Source: JAZKFT01 sp963845495
GTDB lineage: Bacteria; Bacteroidota; Bacteroidia; Chitinophagales; Chitinophagaceae
DNA: 64,000 bases
Assembly: GCA_963845495.1 (NCBI GenBank)
Contig: CAWJTH010000066.1
Span: 1 to 64,000 of the forward strand
Reading direction: 5' to 3'
Part shown: positions 1-9,300 of the stretch, piece by piece
Layout of the letters: every line of letters starts with the position of its first letter
Numbering within the stretch: the first letter of the stretch is position 1
Position numbers and translations under genes: made by a program
Notes under the pieces: generated by a model
Told to the model about the DNA's origin: nothing
The model's database searches: none
What the model saw: only the letters and a program-made list of their open reading frames with translations

Positions 1-210
1 GAAGTGGTTCATACACCCGCTCCCGATTTTGTGCCAAGCGATACGAGCGGCTTACAAGTGGGCCAAAAGGTGGAGCACCAAAAGTTTGGTTTCGGTATTG
101 TAAAACTAACCGAAGGCAGCGCCCACAATCCAGTAGCAACGGTCGTTTTCGAACAAAACGGCGAAAAAAAAATTATGCTGAATTATGCGAAATTGAGGAT
201 TGTGGAATAG
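1..210 (+). CDS. ATP-dependent DNA helicase UvrD/PcrA type, C-terminal end only (partial)
   Basis: Only the last 69 codons are present; the reading frame is open at base 1 and stops with TAG at 208-210. The peptide contains Gly-Gln-Lys-Val-Glu-His, then Lys-Phe-Gly-Phe-Gly-Ile-Val, and a Val-Val-Phe strand, ending Lys-Leu-Arg-Ile-Val-Glu. This is the small Tudor-like C-terminal domain found at the end of UvrD/PcrA superfamily 1A helicases, which contacts RNA polymerase in the PcrA/UvrD family. The motor domains lie outside the window, so the exact orthologue (PcrA, UvrD or Rep-like) cannot be assigned. A perfect palindrome starts 11 bases after the stop and may terminate this transcript. Confidence 0.8.
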   Translation, partial: EVVHTPAPDFVPSDTSGLQVGQKVEHQKFGFGIVKLTEGSAHNPVATVVFEQNGEKKIMLNYAKLRIVE

Positions 211-221
211 TGAAATTTATT

Positions 222-273
222 ACAAATACACCAAATCAATACAATTTAAATTGTATTGATTTGGTGTATTTGT
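222..273. repeat. Perfect 52-bp palindrome, possible operator and/or terminator
   Basis: The 26 bases at 222-247 are the exact reverse complement of 248-273, with centre AAATTT and no spacer. It lies between the helicase stop and the antitoxin start. Its right end overlaps the TTTG -33 element at 269-272, so a protein bound here would block that promoter. It could equally act as a cruciform or bidirectional terminator; there is no clear T-run after it. Confidence 0.85.
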
Positions 274-300
274 GGCAAACAAAACTTTATAGTAAATTTG
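269..300 (+). promoter_or_regulatory. Bacteroidota-type promoter of the first PIN toxin-antitoxin pair
   Basis: TTTG at 269-272, a 20-bp spacer, then TAAATTTG at 293-300. This matches the Bacteroidota housekeeping consensus TTTG-N19-21-TAnnTTTG exactly. The antitoxin ATG follows at 315. The -33 element sits in the right arm of the 52-bp palindrome. Confidence 0.75.
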
Positions 301-314
301 TAAAAACGGCTTCA

Positions 315-536
315 ATGATTCGGCAAACAATAATACCAACAGAAAATATTTATGCGCTTACTATTCCAGATGAATGGATTGGTAAAAGTGTAACTATTGT
401 GTACGATAAAGAATGGATTGAATCAGAGATAAAACCATTGCCTAAAACTAAAAAACCGAGTGATTTATTTGCAGATTGCAGGGTTGATTTAAGCAATTTT
501 GTTTTCAATCGAGACGAAGCAAACGAATATGAATAA
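315..536 (+). CDS. Putative antitoxin of a type II PIN toxin-antitoxin pair
   Basis: A 73-residue protein placed directly before, and overlapping by 8 bases, a PIN-domain gene, which is the usual antitoxin position. The frame is open back to a GTG at 210, but I place the start at the ATG at 315 because a consensus promoter ends at 300 and the 52-bp palindrome would otherwise be coding. The N-terminal half (Ile-Tyr-Ala-Leu-Thr-Ile-Pro-Asp-Glu-Trp-Ile-Gly-Lys) looks like the short strand-rich element of an AbrB/DUF2281-type antitoxin. The C-terminal half (Lys-Pro-Ser-Asp-Leu-Phe onward, acidic) would be the toxin-wrapping tail. The family is inferred from context, not from a strong motif. It probably represses its own promoter, perhaps through the palindrome. 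Confidence 0.65.
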   Translation: MIRQTIIPTENIYALTIPDEWIGKSVTIVYDKEWIESEIKPLPKTKKPSDLFADCRVDLSNFVFNRDEANEYE

Positions 537-909
537 GATAGCGCTTGACACAAATGTGCTAATATATTTGTTTGATGCAAATGATATTTTAAAGAGAGAA
601 AAAGCAGATACTTTAATTTTATCCAACCCTTTTATTCCAGCACAAGTTATTAGTGAGTTTTTGAACGTAAGCAAACGATTGCTTAAACTGTCCAAACTTG
701 AAATTTTACAAAAATGTCGTGAAGCTATTGGATATTGTATCATTATTCCCACTACACAAGAAATTTTGCAACATGCCGAATTGCTTATTGTAAAATATGA
801 TTTTCAATTGTTTGATTCCATCATTATAGCTAGCGCTCTAGCTGCACAATGTTCCATATTATATACCGAAGACATGCATCATAGCTTAATAAATCCTTTA
901 AAATTGTAG
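529..909 (+). CDS. PIN-domain ribonuclease toxin (VapC-like)
   Basis: 126 residues, starting at the ATG inside the end of the antitoxin gene (8-base overlap, translational coupling). The PIN fold is clear: N-terminal Ile-Ala-Leu-Asp-Thr-Asn-Val-Leu-Ile-Tyr gives the first catalytic Asp. Gln-Val-Ile-Ser-Glu-Phe gives the conserved Glu, and Phe-Asp-Ser-Ile-Ile-Ile-Ala-Ser-Ala the third acidic residue. A final acidic site is in Leu-Tyr-Thr-Glu-Asp-Met. VapC-type proteins are Mg2+-dependent RNases that cleave tRNA or rRNA when the antitoxin is lost. All catalytic acidic residues are present, so the toxin is probably intact. The RNA target cannot be predicted. Confidence 0.85.
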   Translation: MNKIALDTNVLIYLFDANDILKREKADTLILSNPFIPAQVISEFLNVSKRLLKLSKLEILQKCREAIGYCIIIPTTQEILQHAELLIVKYDFQLFDSIIIASALAAQCSILYTEDMHHSLINPLKL

Positions 910-960
910 TCTATTTTTAAGAAATGGCTATTGTTTAAAGATGAAATAATTTAACCTTAC

Positions 961-2118
961 CTATTTTTCCACCGCACTCAACGCCAACCTCACAAATTCG
1001 CCCAATTTTGCCGGCTCCAACCAGCGAACAATTAATACCAAATCGTGTTCATTATCAATCACAATATAATTGCCCCCAAAGCCGTTGGCATAATAAATAT
1101 TTTTTGAACCGCCGCCCAAATCATTTGCTTGGTTCGTCCACCACATAAAACCATACGATTTATTGGCTGCCGATGGCTGACCAACGGAATTTACCCATTG
1201 TTCGGAAATCAATTGCTGGTTTTTCCATTTGCCTTTTCTTAAAAACAATAACCCAAATCTTGCTTGGTCTAAAGTATTGATAAACAATCCACCACCGTGA
1301 TGGCCGCCACCACTTACTGATTGCACCATTGTTCCATCCATATTCACAAATGCATTGTCGTAACCGTACCAGCGCCAAGTGGTAGAAGCGCCAATCGGAT
1401 CCATTATTTTATCCTTTAAAATTACCGGCAACGGCTTGCGCCAAACTTGTAATAACGAATAGGCCAATAAATTAACCCGCACATCATTGTATTTAAACAC
1501 AGTGCCAGGTTCGTTTAATTTCCTGTTTTTCCAATCGTCGATGCCACCTTCTTTTGGCGGACGGTCGGCCCAATCGTATACATCAAAAAGACAACCGCTC
1601 CAATCAGAGGATTGCGTTAATAAATGTCGCCAAGTGATTTTTGAATTGTGTTCACCTTCAAATTTATCATCCCAAACATATTGGTTTACGTGGTCATCAA
1701 TGCTGTGAATCAAATGATTATCCACTGCTAACCCAGCTACTGTCGAGAGGTAACTTTTCGTAACGCTAAAAGTCATATCAACCCGATTAATATCACCCCA
1801 TTGTGCCACGATATAGCCATTTTTTAAAATAATACCGGCAGGTTTACCCCTTTGCTTGGTTGGCCCCAGCAATTTGTAATCCGGTTCCCGTGCATACGAT
1901 TTTAAATTGGCAATCCTCAAATCATAATCAATTTTCACTTCGTTTTGGATGGCAAAATTTACGGCGCTGTCAATTATACTGGCGTTCAATTTTAGTTCTG
2001 TTGGCTTTTTTGTTTGCCAAACCGAATCAGGATAATATAATTGCTGGGCATAAAGTTGGCATGAAAATATGCCTAGCGTAATGACAAATGCAATTTTAAT
2101 AGAATAAATGACTTTCAT
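961..2118 (-). CDS. Exported serine hydrolase, beta-lactamase class C / esterase family
   Basis: 385 residues with a signal peptide (hydrophobic 5-22, ending Leu-Tyr-Ala-Gln), so periplasmic or outer-membrane facing. The Ser-Val-Thr-Lys motif at 118-121 is the SxxK catalytic pair of penicillin-binding-protein-like hydrolases. Tyr210-Asn-Asp stands where the YxN motif is expected. A Gly/His-rich GGHHGGG at 271-277 substitutes for the KTG region, as is common in the 6-aminohexanoate-dimer hydrolase/esterase branch. It is therefore more likely an esterase or amidase than a resistance beta-lactamase. The substrate is unknown. It is a single gene, with 51 bases between its stop and the convergent PIN toxin gene. 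Confidence 0.8.
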   Translation of the reverse strand: MKVIYSIKIAFVITLGIFSCQLYAQQLYYPDSVWQTKKPTELKLNASIIDSAVNFAIQNEVKIDYDLRIANLKSYAREPDYKLLGPTKQRGKPAGIILKNGYIVAQWGDINRVDMTFSVTKSYLSTVAGLAVDNHLIHSIDDHVNQYVWDDKFEGEHNSKITWRHLLTQSSDWSGCLFDVYDWADRPPKEGGIDDWKNRKLNEPGTVFKYNDVRVNLLAYSLLQVWRKPLPVILKDKIMDPIGASTTWRWYGYDNAFVNMDGTMVQSVSGGGHHGGGLFINTLDQARFGLLFLRKGKWKNQQLISEQWVNSVGQPSAANKSYGFMWWTNQANDLGGGSKNIYYANGFGGNYIVIDNEHDLVLIVRWLEPAKLGEFVRLALSAVEK

Positions 2119-2266
2119 GAATATGTCTGGATTAGTAAAACCGTAAATACTTAAACAATTTACAGCCCACCAAATTTAAATATTTCTTTTGGGCTGGGCC
2201 ATTTAGAAGTATCGCATTGAATTGTGGAAAATAGGCATTGGTACATCTTACTTCAAAATAACGTTC

Positions 2267-3073
2267 ATGCGTATCCCGCTTTTAAGTCTCTGCCTTTTGT
2301 TTGCTTACTATTCGAAAGCACAAACAGCCAACATCTTAAAAACAATAGCACATCACCGCATTGCGGAGCAAAAAACCATCCATGTTTTTGTGGCGCTTTG
2401 CGATAATAAATATCAAGGCATTGTTCCCGTACCGGCAAAAATCGGTAATGGACAAGATCCTTTCAACAATCTTTATTGGGGCTGCGATTTAGGCATCAAA
2501 ACCTATTTTAAAAAAAGCGCTTCGTGGCAATTGATAAAAACAATCCCTTCGCCGCAGGCGCACATATTGGAACGTTGCATTTTTAAAAATAAAAGTACCA
2601 ACGCTTGGTTGGTGGCAGATGCCTACGACGGCCAATTTATTAAACAATGTACTCAAGCTTTTTTATTGGCCTGTTCGGGCAACGGCACAGAAGAATTAAA
2701 AATGGATGATGGAAAGAAAATAACTATCGGAGGTAGTGCCGATTTGTTAGCCTATATCGGTCATGATGGATTGATGGATTTTAGGTTAACCGAAAAATAC
2801 ACTGCACAGGATACGTTGAAACGGGAAACCATCATTCTTGCCTGTGTCAGCAAATCCTATTTCGCTCCCTTTATTAAACAAACCAATGCCACACCGCTTG
2901 TGTGGAGCACTGGTTTGATGGCACCCGAAGCCTACACCTTACACGACGCCTTAAATGCATGGTTGGCAAAACAATCTACCGACATTATAAGACAAAAAGC
3001 TGCGGAAGCGTATGCCAAATATCAAAAATGCTCGGTAAAAGCAGCAAAAAAATTATTGGTAACAGGTTGGTAA
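2267..3073 (+). CDS. Exported protein of unknown function
   Basis: 268 residues from the ATG at 2267. I prefer this to the GTG at 2222 because it begins directly with a signal peptide (Met-Arg-Ile-Pro-Leu-Leu, hydrophobic to about 18, Ser-Lys-Ala-Gln). I do not recognise the family. The mature part has Phe-Val-Ala-Leu-Cys-Asp-Asn and Ile-Gly-Asn-Gly-Gln-Asp-Pro-Phe-Asn-Asn-Leu-Tyr-Trp-Gly. An Ile-Gly-His-Asp-Gly-Leu-Met-Asp-Phe segment near the middle is followed by a strand with Ile-Ile-Leu-Ala-Cys-Val-Ser-Lys. This alternation suggests a caspase-like or alpha/beta periplasmic fold, but I cannot assign activity. It is monocistronic, with its 3' end 10 bases from a convergent gene. Confidence 0.7.
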   Translation: MRIPLLSLCLLFAYYSKAQTANILKTIAHHRIAEQKTIHVFVALCDNKYQGIVPVPAKIGNGQDPFNNLYWGCDLGIKTYFKKSASWQLIKTIPSPQAHILERCIFKNKSTNAWLVADAYDGQFIKQCTQAFLLACSGNGTEELKMDDGKKITIGGSADLLAYIGHDGLMDFRLTEKYTAQDTLKRETIILACVSKSYFAPFIKQTNATPLVWSTGLMAPEAYTLHDALNAWLAKQSTDIIRQKAAEAYAKYQKCSVKAAKKLLVTGW

Positions 3074-3083
3074 TCCTAAAATA

Positions 3084-3755
3084 TTATTTCCCCAACAAAA
3101 CCCTAAACCCAATCAACAAGTCGTTAAATAAATTATTATTTAATGTAGATGAAAACCCAAATGAATTGCGTGTCGCTTTGTTATCAACAGCATTAGATGT
3201 CACATAATGATGTGTACCGGCACTATAATCAATAGCTAATACGTTGGGTATAATAACGTCAACCAGCAATCTTTTACTCAATTTATAACTGATGCCCGGC
3301 GACATACCAAAAGAAAAAACGGCACTTTTGTCGGTTTCATACATCGCATTTTGATCGTACGTAATTTTATTGTCGTAATAAATACCAGTAATTGTACCAG
3401 CAAATGTGAAATAAACGTTTTTAGCTATCGGCTTAAAACATTGCTTTGAAATATTTAATCCATAATTATTGCCGGTAGCTTTTTCTACGCCATATGTTGT
3501 TGTTAAAAAATTATTCGAACTGTGGCCATAAATTATCCCAAAAGAATAAACGGTCTTTTCGCTTTTAAAAACACCAACTGTTGGGTTAATACTAATTGCA
3601 CTATTATTGGTGTAACCGTTACTGGCACTAGGTGTTGCGCTGGTTGTGCCGAACGATAAATTGCCGCCCAACAACACATCGCCGGCTTTAAACTGTGCAC
3701 TAGCACAAAAGCAAATAAAAAACACTGTAAAAAGGGGTAAAATTATTTTTTTCAT
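3084..3755 (-). CDS. Small outer-membrane beta-barrel protein (OMP_b-brl-like)
   Basis: 223 residues from the ATG at 3755; an upstream in-frame Met at 3773 would put six residues before an otherwise standard signal peptide. The signal peptide (Lys-Lys-Ile-Ile-Leu-Pro-Leu-Phe, ending Ala-Ser-Ala-Gln) is followed by alternating amphipathic strands rich in Gly, Tyr, Asn and Ser. Examples are Gly-Asn-Leu-Ser-Phe-Gly and Val-Tyr-Phe-Thr-Phe-Ala-Gly. The last strand is Leu-Leu-Ile-Gly-Phe-Arg-Val-Leu-Leu-Gly-Lys. Length and pattern fit the small 8-stranded barrels common in Bacteroidota. The function is unknown; such proteins are usually structural or adhesin-like. Confidence 0.7.
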   Translation of the reverse strand: MKKIILPLFTVFFICFCASAQFKAGDVLLGGNLSFGTTSATPSASNGYTNNSAISINPTVGVFKSEKTVYSFGIIYGHSSNNFLTTTYGVEKATGNNYGLNISKQCFKPIAKNVYFTFAGTITGIYYDNKITYDQNAMYETDKSAVFSFGMSPGISYKLSKRLLVDVIIPNVLAIDYSAGTHHYVTSNAVDNKATRNSFGFSSTLNNNLFNDLLIGFRVLLGK

Positions 3756-4128
3756 GGAGATTGTTTCCATCAAATATTTATGAAAAAAATGAAATTAAGC
3801 ACTTATTAATTTGCTTTAACTAAATATTATACTGATTATAAGCAAGATAGAAATAAAAATCTAATATAAAACCGTGCCATTACATTACCATATTAACCAA
3901 TTTACCTACGGTTTTAAGTTTTGGGAAGACTATCTTTTAGCAGCAGGAATTGGGCTTTTGTGCGTCCGCCTGAGGCGGATCAAGTAGGGTTTTTCATGGC
4001 ATCAGCTTTATTGCAAGCCGCAATGTTTCGCTTTATCTGCTTCAAAAACCTGACAGGGCTTGTATTTTTGCCCTGTCAGGGTTTCTCCATTTTCACAAAC
4101 GCTGCAATAGCAAAAAAATTCTCTTGCT

Positions 4129-4176
4129 CTACGAAGCGTCCTCGCTTCGTAGGCTTATTCTATCGCCTCCGGCGAT
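4129..4176 (-). repeat. Composite double-hairpin element, copy 1
   Basis: Hairpin with 10-bp arms CTACGAAGCG/CGCTTCGTAG at 4129-4152, a short A/T-rich linker, then ATCGCC-tcc-GGCGAT at 4162-4176. Read on the minus strand, the order hairpin, AGAATAAGC-type linker, hairpin matches the element at 19129-19177 and resembles that at 6205-6248. Confidence 0.7.
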
Positions 4177-4193
4177 ACCAACTCAAAACCCAC

Positions 4194-4201
4194 TAAATTT
4201 G
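4194..4201 (+). promoter_or_regulatory. Predicted -7 box of the Wadjet operon
   Basis: TAAATTTG, an exact match to TAnnTTTG, ends 14 bases before the jetA ATG. No TTTG is seen 19-21 bases upstream, so the -33 element is weak or absent. The double-hairpin element ends 17 bases upstream. Confidence 0.5.
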
Positions 4202-4215
4202 CACCCCCTTTAAAA

Positions 4216-5409
4216 ATGCTACATTTTACCTCCATAAAAGAACTCATCAACCTGCTGTACCGCGAACGGGACGTGCTGAACGAACTGTTTGAAAAACGCC
4301 GGTTGCAAGTGCGTGCCGACGATATTCTTCGCTTGGCCGATGATGATTTTGACCGCATCAGCCGTTTATTCGATTATAGTTTACTGCTCCAAAACGGCCC
4401 GCTGGTGGAACTGGAAGACCGTTTGCTCGACTTTTTCGAAAGCATTTTGTCGGTAAACGAAGACATCAACACCACTTACATCCAAGAAAACATAAAGGCC
4501 GTAAAAGAGAACATCTTTTATTTTATGGAGGAAGGCCACAGCACCCGCCGCGAAGGTTACATGAAACGCATCAAAAGCGACTTCAGGAAAATGGGCGTTA
4601 CCGTGCTACGCAATATCTTGGAACTGAGTCGAAACATCGAACACGTGTACAAATCGGAGCCCACTTTTAGCATCAAAAAAAAGAAGCTGGAAGTGTACGA
4701 CGATAAACGTGGCGACATCCAATCGCTCATCCACCAACTCTATCATTTGATGGAAGAAGAGGAAAAACTCTTTTTTAAATCGGCCACGGACGAAGAATTG
4801 CAGCGCATTTTGGTAACCGTAAAAAAGCAATTAAAAGAAGCTCAACACAATCTTCTCGAAATACAAACACAAATTATTTATTATCTCAATAAGATTAAGG
4901 AACAAAGTGCTTTGGTGGAACATTTGCACCACGTAAAGCATTTAAAAGACCAATTTGAACTCCGCAACCGTAGTAATATTGAAGAAGTTTTAGCGGCTGA
5001 AAATGCACTTTGTTTGTTGCCCTCGCCAAGTATGCAAATACGATTAAGCTTGGAAAAAATGGAGCAGGACGATGTGTTCGACAGCATCAAAAAAGTAAAC
5101 CAACGCTTAAAACGTAAAAGTCAAGGCAATTTATTGTTGGCCGCCGCATTAAGCAGCGATGATATTGACACACACGAAGAACAAGAAATTTATGTAGATC
5201 CACGTACGATTAAAGATAGTTTTAAAGCTGGCCGAAATCATTTGTTTGATTTTGTGATGAATTATAATTATCCGCGGCCAATGGATTTAAACGAAAAAAT
5301 TACCATGTATTGCACCATTATTTCATTGTTTGAAGATGAATTAAATATAACCGATGAATTTAGGATATATAATAATGAAGTGGAATATGCATTGGTTTTA
5401 CCTGAATAG
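4216..5409 (+). CDS. jetA: Wadjet/MksBEFG protein JetA (MksF/MukF-like kleisin)
   Basis: 397 residues, mostly alpha-helical and charged, with long helical stretches at about 70-130 and 165-260. There is a compact winged-helix-like start and a C-terminal Pro-Arg-Pro-Met-Asp-Leu-Asn-Glu-Lys segment. In MukBEF-type SMC complexes the F subunit is the kleisin that bridges the two ATPase heads. Assignment rests on this architecture and on gene order: it is the first gene, followed by a small E-type gene, a 1212-residue SMC ATPase and a Toprim gene. This is exactly the jetA-B-C-D order of Wadjet. Length is a little below typical MukF (about 440). The TAG stop lies at the edge of a GATGACGG-rich repeat that recurs after jetC. 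No sequence motif alone would identify it. Confidence 0.8.
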   Translation: MLHFTSIKELINLLYRERDVLNELFEKRRLQVRADDILRLADDDFDRISRLFDYSLLLQNGPLVELEDRLLDFFESILSVNEDINTTYIQENIKAVKENIFYFMEEGHSTRREGYMKRIKSDFRKMGVTVLRNILELSRNIEHVYKSEPTFSIKKKKLEVYDDKRGDIQSLIHQLYHLMEEEEKLFFKSATDEELQRILVTVKKQLKEAQHNLLEIQTQIIYYLNKIKEQSALVEHLHHVKHLKDQFELRNRSNIEEVLAAENALCLLPSPSMQIRLSLEKMEQDDVFDSIKKVNQRLKRKSQGNLLLAAALSSDDIDTHEEQEIYVDPRTIKDSFKAGRNHLFDFVMNYNYPRPMDLNEKITMYCTIISLFEDELNITDEFRIYNNEVEYALVLPE

Positions 5410-5446
5410 ATGACGGATGACGGTTGGTGGATGGCGGACTTAAATT
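5408..5446 (+). repeat. 39-bp GATGACGG/GATGGCGG repeat after jetA
   Basis: It starts at the jetA stop codon and ends in GACTTAAATT. A same-length copy with identical ends and a diverged middle follows jetC at 9951-9989. A related word array is found inside the aminotransferase gene at 45039-45069. Confidence 0.7.
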
Positions 5447-5531
5447 ATAATCTTCTTGCCTTCTAACTTCTCAACTTCAAGTAAAACTATTAAAAATCTA
5501 ACGACTAAGTACTAACGACTAATTACTTTTT

Positions 5532-6074
5532 ATGGTACCACAAACACAACGCATATTCGACATTTTAAGCAAAGGCCAATTTATTAGCAGCAATAGCATT
5601 GACGCCGACATGCGCATGCTATATAATGTGACCGAAGAAAACTTTGAAGACTTAAACGAATATTTTGAACATATTGGCTTGCAATTGCAAAAGGGCAACG
5701 AGTATTTTTATTTCAGCAGAAAAGAAAACAAAAGCGATCTAGAACGTAAGGTGGAACAAGCTTTCCGCTGGATTGATGTGGTTGATTTTTTTAAAACTTA
5801 TGATGCCGCTTTTTCTTCTGGTTTTCGTTTTACGCCAGCCGCCATTGCGGAGCAATGCAAAGTGGATGTAAGATTAAAAAACAAATTAGAAACCATGCGC
5901 AAAACAACCGGCGAAGGCAGTTATCAAGAACGGGTTAAAAGATTGGTTAAAGATTTGGTAAGCGACAGCTACGCTGAATTGGAAAATGAATTAGAAGAAG
6001 CTTATAAGGTTTCATCTTCCTTTCATTATTTGGAGCAATTAATTATGAAGATTCAGGTGGTGCAAGAGGGGTAA
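5532..6074 (+). CDS. jetB: Wadjet/MksBEFG protein JetB (MksE/MukE-like)
   Basis: 180 residues. The N-terminal half has a winged-helix feel: Arg-Ile-Phe-Asp-Ile-Leu-Ser-Lys-Gly-Gln-Phe-Ile-Ser, then the wing Leu-Gln-Lys-Gly-Asn-Glu-Tyr-Phe-Tyr-Phe. An aromatic helix with Phe-Arg-Trp-Ile-Asp-Val-Val-Asp-Phe-Phe-Lys follows. MukE-type proteins are tandem winged-helix dimers that bind the kleisin and DNA. Size and position between the kleisin and the SMC gene fit JetB (DUF4194-type). The 122-base gap after jetA carries AAGTACTAACGACTAA-type repeat words rather than a tight operon junction. Confidence 0.8.
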   Translation: MVPQTQRIFDILSKGQFISSNSIDADMRMLYNVTEENFEDLNEYFEHIGLQLQKGNEYFYFSRKENKSDLERKVEQAFRWIDVVDFFKTYDAAFSSGFRFTPAAIAEQCKVDVRLKNKLETMRKTTGEGSYQERVKRLVKDLVSDSYAELENELEEAYKVSSSFHYLEQLIMKIQVVQEG

Positions 6075-6204
6075 TCCCAATTAAATCCCAATAAAAAAAT
6101 CGAAATTCCAACAATTTAAACTTCACTTAATTATTTCAAATTGTTTTATAATTAAATGTTGTACTAAAAATTAGGAGTTAAATAATTAAATTTTGAAATA
6201 AAAA

Positions 6205-6248
6205 GTCCCAAAGGGACGACATATAATAGCATCGGGCAAAGCCCGATG
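6205..6248 (+). repeat. Composite double-hairpin element between jetB and jetC
   Basis: GTCCC-aaa-GGGAC at 6205-6217, linker with ATATAATAG, then CATCGGGC-aaa-GCCCGATG at 6230-6248. Linker and two-hairpin layout match the element at 19129-19177, although the stems differ in sequence. It may attenuate or process the jet transcript. Confidence 0.7.
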
Positions 6249-6308
6249 AAAACGGACGGCAAAACACCAAATCAAATAAACATTTTGGTTTGAATTGATT
6301 AAAACACA

Positions 6309-9300
6309 ATGAGAAATTTAAATAAAATAATTTTAATAAATAGCGCTAACGTTCCCTATGCCGAGGTTGAATTAAATGGGAACGTGCATTTTATTGGCAC
6401 ACAAGGCGTGGGTAAAAGCACTATTTTACGTTGCATCCTTTTCTTTTATAATGCCGATACACAACGCTTGGGGATTAGCAAAGAAAAGAAACCTTTTAGC
6501 GATTACTATTTTGGCTACGGCAACTCATTTATGGTGTACGAAGTAAGCCATGAATTTAAACCGTTTTGCATTATTTTATACCGCAACATGGGCAAGGTTT
6601 GCTATCGTTTTGTGGAAAGCGCTTACGACAAAAAATGGATGCTGCCTGCTGGCAAACAACCCGATAACTGGGCTAAAATAAGAGAGCAACTCGATAAACA
6701 AAAAATCGGTTACAGCACGCAGGTAGATCGTTATGAAGACTATCGGAATATTTTATACGGCAACACGCAAAGCATGCCAAAATTTAGGCAGTTTGGCTTG
6801 CTGGAAAGTAAGAGCTACGGCAATATTCCACGCACCATCCAAAACGTGTTTTTGAACAGTAGTTTAAGTGCTGATTTTATTAAACAAACCATTATTGATT
6901 CGCTGGGCGATGATCCTTTTACCATCGATTTAAGGGTTTGGGAAAGCCGCCACTTACGCAGTTTTGAAACCGAATACAACGATATTGTTGAGTTTAGAAA
7001 AGAAGGAACGGCCAAGAAAATAAAACAAGTTGCCGAGCATTACGACACCTGCATGCAATTGGATGCGCAAAAGCAACAATTGGCCTATCATTTAGGCGCA
7101 GCCTTACTTTCAGCCAATAAACATTTACGGATACAGCAGCAGGAACAAGAAGTTTTGTTGCAAAAAAGGGATGGATTGAAAGCAAAAATCCAAAGTTTGC
7201 AAGCCTTGCACGAAGAGAAAAAACGCAAATGGCTAAACGAAGCTGGTGTGTTAGATGATAAATTAAAATCGGCCCGTACCCTACAAAAAAAATACGAAGA
7301 AAGGAATATTGACAGCATTTTACAACGCGTTGAAAACCGTAAAGAAATAGAGCAACAACGCAAACAAACCGAGACAGAAAGACGTAATTTGACGGCTAAA
7401 TTCGAAAGTTTGGATGCACAATTTTCGGTACGCTTCCAAAGCTTGGAAACAGAATTGGCTAACGCACAAACTTCACTTCGGGAAAATCAAACTAAGTTGC
7501 AATTAATTACTATCCAAAAAAAGGAAGAAATTGAATTGCAGTGGGCAAAATGGAACACACAATGGCAACAACAAAGGCAAGAAAGCATCGATGTTTGGCA
7601 AGAACAAACCGATAACCTTCGCCAGCAAAAAAACGAGTTGGAAAAAGAATTGCACTCCATCAAACAAAAAAAATATTACGAGGCTGAATTACAAGAGTTA
7701 CAACAACAGCAACACCATTCCAAACAACAAATAATTGAGCAGCAATCTGAAATAAAATTATCGCTAAAAGATGTTGAGCAATTACAAAATGAATGGGGCC
7801 AGAAAACAGAATTAGCTGAAAAAGATATTCAATTTAAAAAGCAGCAATACGAATTAGATGTTGCGAATTTTGTAAAAGATATTAAAGTAATTACCGACAA
7901 ATTAGCTGCTGTAAAAGGATCGTTTTTTGAATGGTTAAATGAGCATAAAAAAGGTTGGGAAAATACCATCGGCAAAGTTGCTGCTGAACATATTTTATTA
8001 AATCAGCAATTAGAACCAGCCAATAATAATAATGGTAATTTCTTCGGAATAAATATTGATTTAGAGGCTTTGCCTGCCATGCAATTTAAACCAGACGCAT
8101 TAGTACGCCAAAAAAATGCGCTGGATGATAAATGGCAACAAACCCGTAAAGTTTGGAACCAAACGGAAAAACTGCACGAAGAAGAAAAGGACAAATTAAG
8201 GCGCAAATATCAACCGCAAATAAATGCGCTAAAAAATAGTTTAAAAGAAAAAGAATATAAAGCCGATCAATTAAAATTTCAGATAAAAGCAATTGATGTA
8301 AAAAAGGATGAATGGTTGCGCAAAGCTGAAGAAACAAAAGAAGCTGATATTACCAATATAAAAAAACATATTTCTATTTTGGTAGATGAACTGGAAGTTC
8401 ACCAAAAAAAGAGAAATGATTTGATTGAGGATTACAATAAAAAACAAGCCGCCAAATTAAAAGACAAGCAAAAACGCATCGACGCTTTACAAAAAGAAGA
8501 AGCAACTCAAATAGCTGAATTGCAAGCTGAGTATGAATTGTATAAAAATAATTGGCAGCAAAAAAAGCTTCAAATTGAACTGGAAAAAGAAGCTACGCTT
8601 AAAGGAAAAGGATTAGATACCGACAAATTAAAACAAGTTGAAACCCGTATTGCCGAAATAGAAAATGAATTAAAATTTATTGATGACAACCGTGATTTGG
8701 CAACTGAATATAGAAAAGATAAAAAAGAATTAATTGATAAAATTGAAGACTTTAAAAGCGATAAACAAATAATTGACGATAAATTAAATGCGGCTGATGA
8801 AAAGCATAAAAACGATACAGCTAAAGTTTTAATTGCGTTAGATGAACAAGAACTGCAATTAAAAACAATTGAATTTGCGATAAAAGATAATAACGAACAA
8901 TTAAAAGAATATGAACGTTTCCGCCCGACGCCTGTGTATGCGGAGTTGGCTGAATTAATTGAGAATCCGGGCAATTTTACTGCTACGGAAGACATCCGCA
9001 CATTAAAAGATAAATTACACAATAACAAAAATGAACGTGTAAATAGGGAAGAAGATTTAAGAAAAGCCATCAATCAATTTACCGGATTATTTAAAGCAGA
9101 AAATACATTTGGCTTTCCAACACAATTTGCGGAATATAGTAGTTATTTAAATTTTGCAAGGGAATTAAATTCATTTGTGGATGATGACCGCATCAGCGAA
9201 TTTGAAAAACGTGTCAATCAAAAATATGCAGATGCATTGCGCAGCTTGAGTAAAGATGCTGGTGAATTAATGGGCCGCGAAGGCGATATCCAAAAAATCA

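Larger units (their letters stand above)
3756..4215. other. 460-bp intergenic region with hairpin cluster before the Wadjet operon
   Basis: There is no convincing gene here. The right half holds a row of short perfect inverted repeats: 3965-3979 (TCCGCC tga GGCGGA), 4049-4080 (11-bp arms of CCTGACAGGGC type with a 10-base loop), 4129-4152 and 4162-4176. The last two form a composite double-hairpin element seen elsewhere in the window. The left half (3780-3910) is AT-rich and probably carries the promoter of the minus-strand barrel gene. Confidence 0.7.

Noticed and set aside
210..314. N-terminal extension of the first antitoxin from the GTG at 210
   Set aside because: It would translate the 52-bp palindrome and the promoter; the -7 box at 293-300 requires a start downstream.
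3921..4196. 91-codon open frame before the Wadjet operon
   Set aside because: It consists of hairpin repeats translated through; no start signal, no domain, and composition follows the repeat words.
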